Assembly: GCF_004359215.1 (NCBI RefSeq)
Contig: NW_027152021.1
Location: forward strand, 328,655 to 344,156
Reading direction: 5' to 3'
Source: Bremia lactucae
Lineage: Eukaryota > Oomycota > Peronosporomycetes > Peronosporales > Peronosporaceae
DNA: 15,502 nt
In this document: in pieces, positions 8,510-15,502 of the stretch
How the letters are laid out: each line of letters starts with the position of its first letter
Numbering within the stretch: the stretch's first letter is position 1
Notes under the pieces: model-generated
Database searches by the model: none
Told to the model about the DNA's origin: nothing
The model's input: the letters and a program-made list of their open reading frames with translations, nothing else
Translations under genes and position numbers: made by a program

Positions 8510-9377
8510 TAGGGAATGATGGCATCTTGGCCATGCTGTCTGGTTTAAACAGAGATGCCCTCCATTCAGCCGTCGCCAAGTTCATACAACATGACTTGAC
8601 GAGGTGAAGGAGAAGGTAGCCTTGCTTTATCAGCAAGGCTCTCAACACGCAGATCTGTTGAGGTTACAGCAGGTAAACAGACCCCTGTACCTGGGATGGC
8701 GCACTTGCGTCGTCCCGAAACCTTAAAAACTGAAATCTTTAAGTATAAGGGAGTCGAAGAAGACTCCCTCTTAAGATGGTTTGTCGAGTTGGACGATGCC
8801 ATAAGGGCACGTCACATCATCGACGAGCAAATGCAAGTCGCACTCGCTCAGTCAAATTTGGCAGGTCGTGCCAAAACTTGGGCACTAGGCCTTAAGTTGC
8901 GCCGACCCATACGTCTTTGGGTCGCTAGAGGCTTTTAAAGCCCGGCTCAAACAGACGTTTGAACCGCCAAGGGCTGAGTTCAGAGCTCGTTCAGAGCTTT
9001 TGAAACTCAAGCAAGGCAAGCGTGATGTTCACGCATATGCCCAGCACAAACGACTCTTAGCGCGTTGTATAACTAATAACCCAGTTCATGAAAACACGTT
9101 GGTTACGGTGTTCATGCAAGGTCTTATGGATGGTCCCGCAAAGACTCACCTGTTCCGCTTGGATTTGGATACGCTTGAAGAAGCTATATCCGTTGCGGAA
9201 CAGGAGGACCTTAGCTTGAGACAGGCTCAAGCTAGTTCGTCATCGTATCGTCTACCAAGACGATACGAGCTGGGAGGTTCAGAACCGATGGACCTCTCTT
9301 ATGTCGAAAGCGAGAAACCTCGCTATTCGAACAACAAGCGATTGCAGAAACGCAAGCGCGACATCCCTCCAACGAGG
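8510..9377 (+). pseudogene. gag of element 1, frameshifted, without zinc knuckle
   Basis: The capsid part of a gypsy Gag: KYKGVEEDSLLRWFVELDDA (around 8740-8800), NLAGRAKTWALGLKL, then after a frame change EPPRAEFRARSELLKLKQGK and RDVHAYAQHKRLLARC, ending EQEDLSLRQAQASSSSYRLP and EPMDLSYVESEK. At about 8897-8900 one extra base shifts the frame; reading on in the next frame restores the family text without a gap. Earlier, a coiled-coil-like frame (DEVKEKVALLYQQGSQ, from about 8596) must shift again to join MAHLRRPE at 8696. The Cys-rich zinc knuckle expected after NKRLQ (about 9330-9348) is missing: the sequence goes directly to protease text. Confidence 0.85.
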
Positions 9378-9812
9378 ATGACGGTGCGTCTAGCGACAGG
9401 CGCATCGATAACAGTAATGAAACGCGTAGTGAAATTTCACTACACGTTAAAAGATTTACAGTACGATGATGATTTCATCGTACTGGTTTTGGATGACAAA
9501 TTTGATGTCATCCTAGGTTTACCTTGGCTCAGAAAATACGAGCCAAGGATCAGCTGGCAGCATCGATCCGTAAAGATGCCTGCCACTTGTTCATCAGATG
9601 GCCTTCTGATGAACGTCTTGGAGCGTCCACAAGCGTGTGAATGTACTACGAGTGAGTGCGATGGCCTCACTTGTGGTACGGTCGTTAATACGACTGCACA
9701 AGATCACAGTGTGATTACTAATCACCCTGTAGTCAGCTGCCGCCGACTGTGTGAATACACAGGCAGCGCCGAAGTTCCACCACTCGAAGAGGTCGAGTGG
9801 ATTGAGACATAA
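9378..9812 (+). pseudogene. Retropepsin remnant of element 1
   Basis: In frame with the end of gag comes the second half of a gypsy aspartic protease: TVRLATGASITV, then FIVLVLDDKFDVILGLPWLR and WQHRSVKMP, the ILG-type motif near the C-terminus of retropepsins. The catalytic Asp-Ser/Thr-Gly block that should precede it is gone, deleted with the zinc knuckle. After about 9580 the frame encodes a Cys- and Thr-rich stretch of no known domain and stops at 9810-9812. This stretch has the densest hairpins of the window. Confidence 0.75.
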
Positions 9813-10319
9813 ATGTACGCCTGGCAGGCGACATTCAAAGAGTATACCGGTTGCCCAAGGTGACAGCAGGATGATCCTAGGTCGAGCAGAGAGTCGACCG
9901 TAGAGGACCCGACTGTAATAGCGCAATCACACTCGGAAGACGTTGAGGAAATAAGTCCCCACGTACTTGAGGAGAAATCTCCTCAACTAGTTGAAGTTAC
10001 TAGACTTCTAGAACCCGAGGGATTGATCCCTCGGCAGCCTGTGGATCCAACCCAAGAAAAAAACGAGACATTAAATGTCTTGGTAAATGACGGATCAAGA
10101 GTAGCCGCTTATACTCTTGATCTGTTTCCGCCTCCGAAGTTAACTTCGGAGATAACTCAATTACCAACCTAGAAATCAAGCTTCTTGAGAGATCTGCATA
10201 GTGGTAGAATCAAGAAGATCTGCGTACTCGTCCCAGAGGACGAATACGCAAACGATATACGGTCAGCAGTAATTTTGCAGGGAACGGACGGGTAGTCAAC
10301 AGCTCATCGATGGACGAAT
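9813..10319 (+). other. Decayed protease-RT linker of element 1
   Basis: All frames are closed at short intervals. The position corresponds to the variable linker between protease and RT. Strong palindromes stand out: 10093-10103 with 10112-10122 (11-bp arms) and a perfect 20-bp palindrome at 10132-10151. Confidence 0.6.
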
Positions 10320-11407
10320 GTGAAGACTCTAATTAAGAGATATACTACTCAATCCCGGGATTCACGTAAGACAAATCCTTTATGTAAGAAATTGATCGAA
10401 TTCAGGGATGTATTTTTTAAACCAGTTCCATTCGAGTTACCTAAGGATGAAGGCACTCGACATGAGATCGAGCTTAAACCGGGCTCGAAGTACTGTGTCA
10501 TGAAGCAGTGGCCACTGCCTCGTGAACAAGTACTTGCGATCGATAATTTTTTATCGATCGATTCAAAGCAAGCCATGTGAGGGAGTCAACCTCCCCTCAT
10601 AGCTCTCCGATTTTCTGTGAGCGAAAAGCCACAGGAGAGTGGCGGATAGTGCACGCATTCAATAAACTGAATGCTGCAACGGTACCGGCACAAACGCCGA
10701 TACCTAGAAAAGACTGTAACCATAGATGGTATACCATCTTTTCGTCTATGGATCTGATGGATGGATTTTTTCAGATCCTTATGCGTGAACGGGACATTCC
10801 ATACACAGCAGTGAGCACTCCCAGCGGGATGCCCTGGGAATGGCTAGTAATGCCACAGGGGCATAGTAACGCCCCTGCAACATTTAACAGTGTGTATCAA
10901 ATCTGTTGAGACCGGTGTGGGAATTTGCGCCGAGTAATTTTGACGATGTATTCGTCCATAGCCGAGCCATGGACGGAAGGCGGATGTGGAAGTTCATAAA
11001 ACTCACGTTCGTTAGATTCTTACACTTATGCGAACGCATAAGTTGTACGCAAATCTCAAGAAGTGTATATTCGCTGCAGTGTAACCTTCACTCATTTTTA
11101 ATTCTGTTTGTCAAAAGTGATCTTGGCCATTGTACACGCCCACAAGCGAAATACCACTTCTCAGGTGCACCGTCGGTAAGCACGGCGTGCGCCCTGATCC
11201 CGAAAATATCAAGGCAATTACCGACTGGCCAGTTCCAGTCGATGTCAAGGGACTTAAAACGTTCCTAAGATTAGCGGCGTGCTTGCACAAGTACTTCCGC
11301 AATTATGCCGAGATGACAGTTCATCTCTCTCGTCTCTTGAAAAAAGACGAAAATGGTCATGAAACGCTGATTGTCAGCGTTCCTTTGAGGGTATCAAGCA
11401 AAGCTTA
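10320..11407 (+). pseudogene. Reverse transcriptase of element 1, broken
   Basis: Gypsy RT text in several frames: FRDVFFKPVPFELP and KYCVMKQWPLPREQV (10320-10580), a frame change at about 10576, then RESTSPHSSPIFC, WRIVHAFNKLN, SMDLMDGFFQILM (with the first catalytic Asp region) and WEWLVMPQGHSNAPATF. A stop at 10907-10909 and another frame change lead to FAPSNFDDVFVHSRA. The catalytic YxDD box is NFDD here (10936-10947): the Tyr is replaced by Asn. Further shifts precede GKHGVRPDPENIKAITDWPV (about 11180-11240) and the thumb. At least four breaks make it non-functional. Confidence 0.9.
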
Positions 11408-12223
11408 ATGAATTCGCCAATGATGGCGATCGCGGACCACCGACCTTTTCATATGGTCTGTGGCGCCAGCAATTTTGCAATCGGCTGCGCGTTAATGCAA
11501 TACGATACAAACGGCGCAGAGCGCGTCGTCTGTTACCAATCGCGTCAGATGCAACCAGCTGAACGCAATTACCCAATACATGACAAGGAGCTCCTCGCCA
11601 TGAAATATACACTGGCTAAATTTAGGGTCTATCTCCTCGGAGTCAGACCACTCATCGTATATACGGACCATGCGTTATTACGCACGGCCGTTAACAGCCC
11701 ACACCTCTCGCAAAAAATGGCGAGGTGGCTATCCTTCTTCGCGGAGTATAATTTCTTTGTGGAAGATAAACCAAGACGATTTAATGTCGTCGCTGACGCG
11801 TTATCACGCCGATCCGATTTCGAGTCGGCAGTGCACTCAAACAGTGAAATTAATCCCACTGTTGCAATACTCATTTCAAGTGTTCCGTCATCAACCTTGC
11901 TTGATGACATAAAGAAAGTCTACCCAGAAGATAAATACCTTCTGCGTTTGATGAAGCATCTGATGAATCTATCAGATAAATCCGATAAATCTTTTAAAGA
12001 TTTACCGGCTTTATATCGGTCGTCATTCGATCGATACACAACACGCAACGGCTTATTGTATTCCACAGCCGTTGCCGGCGATATTCCACGTGTCGTCGTC
12101 CCAACTCACAATGATTTGCGCTTGCGCATCATGTATGAGTGCCACGATGCACCAACACGTGGGCATCGTCGACGTGAGGAGACTTATCTCACAGTAAGTC
12201 GCGACTTTTACTGGCCCCGCTAG
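11408..12223 (+). pseudogene. RNase H and integrase zinc-binding part of element 1
   Basis: A 271-codon open stretch. It begins with the RNase H domain: FHMVCGASNFAIGCALMQYD, where the first catalytic Asp of the usual CDAS is Gly, then HDKELLAM with the catalytic Glu, VYTDHALLRTAV and VADALSRRSDF. A linker follows, then the first half of the integrase zinc finger, CHDAPTRGHRRREETY, and DFYWPR. A TAG at 12221-12223 interrupts it; the same frame continues with YQFVRKYILACEVC, so this is a point break. Confidence 0.9.
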
Positions 12224-12544
12224 TATCAGTTCGTGCGCAAGTACATTCTTGCTTGTGAGGTATGTCAACGGATGAAGCCTAGGCCTTCATCCCGTGCGCC
12301 TCTCCAACCTCTACCACTTCAGGCAGAGTGTTGCCAGTCCGTATCTATGGACTTCGTCGTCGGATTTCCCGAAGACAATCACAAAAACAATGGAATCCTT
12401 GATTTTGCAGACAGATTCAGCAAGATGGTACATCTTGCTGCAGTACCAGAGTCGATCACAACTCGGGCTGTGCCCGTGTCTTTATCGACACGGTATTCAA
12501 CTCCACAGGTTGCCCCGTGAACTGGTCTCGGATAGAGATCCATG

Positions 12545-12769
12545 ATTTACGGCGGAGTTTTGGCAATCTGTGTTCCGATCTTTCGGAATACGGCTGACTA
12601 TGTCAAATTCTGATCATCCAGAGACAGATGGTCAGACTGTCTGGTCAGACTGTCTCTGGATGATCAGAATTTAACAGATGGTCAGACTGTCTCTGGATGA
12701 TCAGAATTTGACATAGTCAGCCGTGTTCCGAAAGATCGGAACACAGATTGCCAAAACTCCGCCGTAAAT
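12545..12769. repeat. 83-bp inverted duplication inside the integrase
   Basis: Bases 12545-12627 and 12687-12769 are reverse complements with a single mismatch by eye. The 59 bases between them contain a further partial copy: GGTCAGACTGTCTCTGGATG and what follows occurs at both 12643 and 12680, a 37-bp spaced direct repeat. The heptamer CGTAAAT lies at the right edge and its complement ATTTACG at the left edge. Confidence 0.92.
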
Positions 12770-13149
12770 TGCGTCCTCGAAGAGATACTTCGAGGTTGCG
12801 TGCAATCGTATCCGAATTAAAGCGAGTTTTTACCGATGGTCGAATTCGCCATCAATAACTCGGTGCATGCGTCTACAACGCATACACCGTTCTTCGTGAA
12901 CTTACGTACGCCATCCTCTTTTACTCACCATCTAATCAGAGGGATCCTCTAGTTTAAGGGGGGGGGCTCGCACGAGCAGAACCATTTCTAGCTCATGCTC
13001 ATCACGCGTCGAGGTTAACGACGACGCGAATGATGTCGATGCAATTGACATCAAAGATGAGAAAACTCTCATGGTAGTGCGCACAAAACGCACTGAAAAG
13101 GACAAAACAAATGAGTTAGCAGAGGAATTTCTGCTGACTCGAGAATCAG

Positions 13150-13516
13150 TAATCCATTTCGTACAGGATTTCATTGCTAACGCAGTGGACCGTCAGAAAC
13201 GGAACGCAGACAAACATGGAAGAGCAAATGTTCTTCCATTTCAAACTAATGACCTAGTACTATTCCCTACGGTAAACTTACCTAAGCGTGTGGTCACTAA
13301 TGTAGGGGGCAGTAAACTTACTACCCAACTTCATTGAGCTTTCCGTGTACTGCATCGCAGAGGCAATGCGTACACAATAGAATTGCCACGAAGGATGCGT
13401 TCGCATCCTACGTTTTTTGTTGGTCGGCTCTGCCCGTACCATTAGTACGCGTGTTTCTTCCGAGGACGGATCTCACTACCGTTTTCAAGAATCCCTAAGA
13501 GATTCTTGTGGTCACG
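13150..13516. repeat. Left arm of the inverted repeat between elements 1 and 2
   Basis: This integrase C-terminal stretch matches the reverse complement of about 15137-15502 with scattered substitutions. The match stops at 13516, where element 1 jumps into LTR sequence, while element 2 continues into its linker. The right arm runs past the window edge. Confidence 0.85.
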
Positions 13517-13633
13517 TGTTTTAAATATAAGACCTACTCTGCACGTACATTAGTACGTGCAGTGACGTGAGGCACCACTCGCACTAAAGCAGTGCGAGTG
13601 GTGCCTCACGTCACTAAAGCAAGTGTTTTAAAG
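13516..13633 (+). repeat. Chimeric, folded-back LTR junction
   Basis: From 13516 the sequence follows the 5' LTR in plus orientation (GTGTTTTAAA, ACTCTGCACGTAC; compare 8225-8290). A perfect fold-back follows: 13561-13585 and 13591-13615 are 25-bp exact reverse complements with a 5-base loop, next to an 8-bp hairpin at 13541-13560. Then 13616-13633 repeats LTR bases 8218-8235 in plus orientation. At about 13634 the orientation flips to the minus-strand LTR. Confidence 0.8.
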
Positions 13634-13931
13634 GTGTATTAATAACTGTATTAATATAGTTAAGCTCTTCCTGTCTATTTACTTAATACTAACTCAATTA
13701 TAAACAAATACAAAACATGTACTAAAAGTCTTATTTGTCTTTCTCTTTGCGCGCGTCCAGCGCTGACTGGACCTTGGAGAAAGTAGATCTAATGGTCTAT
13801 ATCTACCATTGGATAAGCTTTTAGAATATTACCATGTAAGTAATATTCTCCAAATATTATCTACCGTCTAGATAATATATTTATTAACAACCTTTAAGTG
13901 TTAAATTCATGTAACGATACACCCCGTTACA
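13634..13931 (-). repeat. 3' LTR of element 2 (truncated)
   Basis: The reverse complement starts TGTAACGGGGTGTATCGTTA at 13931 and follows the 5' LTR of element 1 with modest divergence until about 13648, where the resemblance fades into the chimeric junction. The promoter end of the LTR, including its TATA box, is missing on this strand. Confidence 0.88.
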
Positions 13932-13946
13932 TCACCCCTCCCCTAA
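13932..13946 (-). other. Polypurine tract of element 2
   Basis: On the minus strand TTTAGGGGAGGGGTGA directly precedes the LTR. A purine run in this place primes plus-strand DNA synthesis and confirms that this LTR is the 3' LTR of a minus-strand element. Confidence 0.75.
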
Positions 13947-14054
13947 ACGACAATCACTCTGACTGTCATTGGGTAGAGCGTAAGCTATCGTAATTAAAGT
14001 TCTTGTGGTACCCCTGCTTCAGTGGGTACCACTCAGGGGATCGTAGACACTAAA

Positions 14055-14379
14055 ATGTCTCCTCTTGCCCCTGAGAAAAAGCCGTGGCTTTTGCCGCGAA
14101 CAGCTAATTAATAGCTTGTCTGGAGAGACTTCTCCTCACAATAAATTTCTCTTATTTATTGCGACAAAGCTACATGGCCTTAATCCCAGCGCGAAGAACT
14201 TTCGCGCTGAGGAAGATTTTTATCTCGATATTTTCTTTAAACACCGATGGTATAGTGGCAACAATAAGCGAGATAAAGTCTCGCTTATGCAAGCCTGGAG
14301 CGCGTTCATTCGCAATGTCAAAGACATTGGACGCGAAGCCTGGCTTCAGAGACTTAACGAGATTCGAGTTAATTTCTGA
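14055..14379 (+). CDS. Upstream part of the antisense ORF, in another frame
   Basis: A frame open to TGA 14377-14379 encodes text that looks like protein: SPHNKFLLFIATKLHGLNPS, EEDFYLDIFFKHRWYSGN, KVSLMQAWSAFIRNVKDIGR and EAWLQRLNEI. No ATG lies at its start; the ATG at 14055 (MSPLAPEKKPWLLPRTAN) is in a different frame and stops at TAA 14109-14111. Near 14365 the frame of the long downstream ORF takes over. This may be the N-terminal part of one protein broken by two frameshifts. It lies between the chromodomain and the LTR of element 2, on the opposite strand. I do not recognise a family. Confidence 0.4.
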
Positions 14380-15244
14380 AAAACGAACTTCAACCGGTGC
14401 AAGGTATAAGTTACATCGGTTGTCACGTGAGGCAGGACTTCCCTTGCCTCACGTGGGGCGATCCCTGTCCGTGTTTTGTAGACAACTCGAAGAGGGTAAA
14501 AGGGGACGTCTATTCCCTTTCTTCACCATGGGGGACTCTATTGAGATGCGTGACGCGATTGACGTTTTGCAATCGATTTACAGACGCCAGGGGCGCGTGT
14601 TTTCCGATGGACCTTCTGAACCATCGGATGGTTCTCGTCATACTGACGGACGAGGCCCTCGACGTCAACAATTAGCTGGAAACGAGGCTCCCAGCTGTCA
14701 TGTGAAGGTGGATAACCGCGCCAGAGAACAAGATAACTCGTTCGCTGCCCCTTTACATCACGGTGGTTCTGGATACGTTCCACAAGGAAACGTTGACCGC
14801 CGTGGGTATCCATCCACCAATGGTTATGGTGGAGGAGGAAAAATTAATCCGAACCGTGTGTCGGATCTAGAGTCGAAGATCGACAAAATCGATCGCTTCC
14901 TCCATGATTTGGAGGAGAGACTTGACCACGAGCGTTGCAAGCGTCGCTCGTTGGAGCAGACGGTGCAGGCTCACCATATCGAGCGGTTGGAAGACCGTTC
15001 GAAGAGTGCGTACTCCATGTTGGAGTACGAACGGAAGAATCACGCTCTTCGTGATGAGCTGTCGTCAGCTCATCGCGGTTTCGAGGATCTTCGGACCCGA
15101 CATGAGAATCTCCAGATTCAGCATGAGAATCTGGTTCGTGACCACAAGAATCTTTTAGGGATTCTTGAAAAGGGTGGTCAGATCCGTCCTCGGAAGAAAC
15201 CGCGTACTGATGGTACGGGCGGAGCCGACCAACGTAAAACGTAG
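14159..15244 (+). CDS. Antisense coiled-coil ORF in element 2
   Basis: An open frame of 361 codons on the plus strand, opposite the linker and chromodomain of element 2. The best start is ATG 14528, in a good context (CACCATGG), giving 238 residues beginning MGDSIEMRDAIDVLQSIYRR. Next comes a hydrophilic Gly/Pro/Asn-rich part, then from about 14860 a long heptad-rich region: VSDLESKIDKIDRFLHDLEE, HIERLEDRSKSAYSMLEYER and RTRHENLQIQHENLVRDHKN, ending with a basic RPRKKPR, a possible nuclear signal. The coil is regular and lacks breaks, which is unlikely for a meaningless complement of chromodomain text. It stops exactly where the GPY/F coding begins on the other strand. Function is unknown; antisense extra ORFs are known between pol and 3' LTR in some plant gypsy lineages, but I know of no named equivalent here. 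It could still be an artefact of the strand-symmetric hairpins. Confidence 0.5.
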   Translation: MRQSYMALIPARRTFALRKIFISIFSLNTDGIVATISEIKSRLCKPGARSFAMSKTLDAKPGFRDLTRFELISEKRTSTGARYKLHRLSREAGLPLPHVGRSLSVFCRQLEEGKRGRLFPFFTMGDSIEMRDAIDVLQSIYRRQGRVFSDGPSEPSDGSRHTDGRGPRRQQLAGNEAPSCHVKVDNRAREQDNSFAAPLHHGGSGYVPQGNVDRRGYPSTNGYGGGGKINPNRVSDLESKIDKIDRFLHDLEERLDHERCKRRSLEQTVQAHHIERLEDRSKSAYSMLEYERKNHALRDELSSAHRGFEDLRTRHENLQIQHENLVRDHKNLLGILEKGGQIRPRKKPRTDGTGGADQRKT

Positions 15245-15502
15245 GATGCGTTCGCATCCTACGTGGCAATTCTATTGTGTACGCATTGCCTCTGCGATGC
15301 AGTACACGGAAAGGCCCAATGAACTTGGGTAGTAGTTTACTGCTACCCACATTAGTGACTAATCGCTTAGGTAAGTTTACCGTAGAGAGTAGCACTAGAT
15401 CATTAATATTAAATGAATGAACATTTGCTCTTCCATGTTTGTCCGCATTCCGTTTCTGTCGGTCCACTGCGTTAGCAATGGAATCCTGAACGAAACGGAT
15501 AA
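14538..15502 (-). pseudogene. Pol C-terminus of element 2 with chromodomain, one stop
   Basis: The frame is open from the window edge to a TAA at 14844-14846 and continues in the same frame to 14538. The first part is the end of integrase with the GPY/F module: SIANAVDRQKRNADKHGRAN, NDLVLLSTVNLPKR, PKFIGPFRVLHRRGNAYTIE and HPTFYVGRLRPYHQYAVSSE. A Ser/Asp/Pro-rich linker of about 90 residues follows. After the stop comes a chromodomain: GQRFLVERIQNHR, TSYLVLWRGYPPSHDSWEP and LIVDVEGLVRQYDE, with the aromatic residues used in family members to hold methylated histone tails. A chromodomain guides integration to heterochromatin in chromoviruses. A single stop in an otherwise clean frame suggests recent inactivation. 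The linker and chromodomain overlap the antisense ORF on the plus strand. Confidence 0.9.

Larger units (their letters stand above)
12224..13516 (+). pseudogene. Integrase of element 1, broken by inverted duplication
   Basis: Continues the zinc finger (CEVCQRM), then MDFVVGFPEDNHKNNGI with the first catalytic Asp and RFSKMVHLAAVPESIT. A frameshift after about 12460 precedes RELVSDRDP, with the second Asp. The DGQT motif is followed at about 12628 by an inserted inverted duplication, so the catalytic Glu block is lost; integrase text resumes with VLEEIL and VEFAINNSVHASTTHTPFF (12780-12900). More breaks follow near 12950, where a run of nine G occurs. The GPY/F module (KRNADKHGRANV, RVLHRRGNAYTIELPRRM) spans 13195-13400, with a TGA near 13336. 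The frame is lost at 13516. Confidence 0.85.
7912..13633 (+). mobile_element. Defective Ty3/gypsy element 1
   Basis: A plus-strand retrotransposon: 5' LTR, primer binding site, then gag, protease, RT, RNase H and integrase in the usual gypsy order. It cannot be autonomous. Gag and RT carry frameshifts, the nucleocapsid zinc knuckle and the protease active site are deleted, the RNase H and integrase frames contain stops, an inverted duplication disrupts the integrase, and everything after the GPY/F module is replaced at 13516 by a piece of LTR. No intact 3' LTR in plus orientation is present. Dense short hairpins run along its whole length. Confidence 0.9.
13634..15502 (-). mobile_element. Ty3/gypsy chromovirus-like element 2, 3' part
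   Basis: The end of a retrotransposon related to element 1 but inverted. In transcription order it has the integrase C-terminus, a low-complexity linker, a chromodomain, a non-coding stretch, the polypurine tract and the LTR. The 5' part lies beyond the window. The two elements meet tail to tail at the chimeric LTR. Confidence 0.88.

Noticed and set aside
12640..12712. Spaced direct repeats with palindromes as a CRISPR-like array
   Set aside because: Only two copies, inside an inverted duplication of integrase sequence; no spacers or cas genes, and the setting is eukaryotic.
13071..13337. Plus-strand 88-codon frame as a separate small gene
   Set aside because: It is the integrase C-terminal part of element 1, as shown by its match to element 2 on the other strand.

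Overview
The window looks like nuclear DNA of an oomycete, probably a Phytophthora or downy mildew relative. The evidence is a small island of compact eukaryotic genes with introns of about 50-80 bases, packed between Ty3/gypsy retrotransposons whose Gag, Pol and chromodomain sequences resemble those common in Peronosporales. The species is an inference. There is no bacterial operon structure and no CRISPR array.

Layout. 1-770: a decayed gypsy integrase fragment. 771-1659: no gene seen. 1660-7440: the host gene island. It holds a PAP2-type membrane phosphatase (minus), a divergent three-exon gene for an NDUFS5-like subunit of mitochondrial complex I (plus, 2600-2994), a NIMA-related kinase (plus, 3704-5917) and, convergent with it, a five-exon mannose-6-phosphate isomerase (minus, 5989-7440). 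7775-7911: the start of a FAR1/Mutator-like ORF, cut by an LTR.

7912-13633: gypsy element 1 (plus), with a 441-bp 5' LTR, a primer binding site and broken gag, protease, RT, RNase H and integrase. It has lost its zinc knuckle, the protease active site and the chromodomain. 13516-13633 is a folded-back LTR junction. 13634-15502: the 3' end of a second, related element in the opposite orientation, with LTR, polypurine tract, chromodomain and integrase C-terminus on the minus strand. The plus strand of the same stretch carries a long open antisense ORF encoding a coiled-coil protein (14159-15244).

The most unusual signal is a dense carpet of short, near-perfect inverted repeats (arms of 7-11 bp, loops of 0-10 nt). 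It runs through the LTRs, the coding parts and the antisense ORF of these two elements, and is much sparser in the host genes and in the gypsy remnant at 1-770. Element 1 also contains an 83-bp-armed inverted duplication with a 7-bp inverted microhomology at its edge, and a 25-bp perfect fold-back in the LTR junction. I infer that strand-switching during copying may generate palindromes in this family.

The host genes have unrelated housekeeping roles: lipid phosphate turnover, respiration, cell cycle or cilium signalling, and sugar-nucleotide supply. Their shared feature is compact, divergent or convergent packing between transposons.
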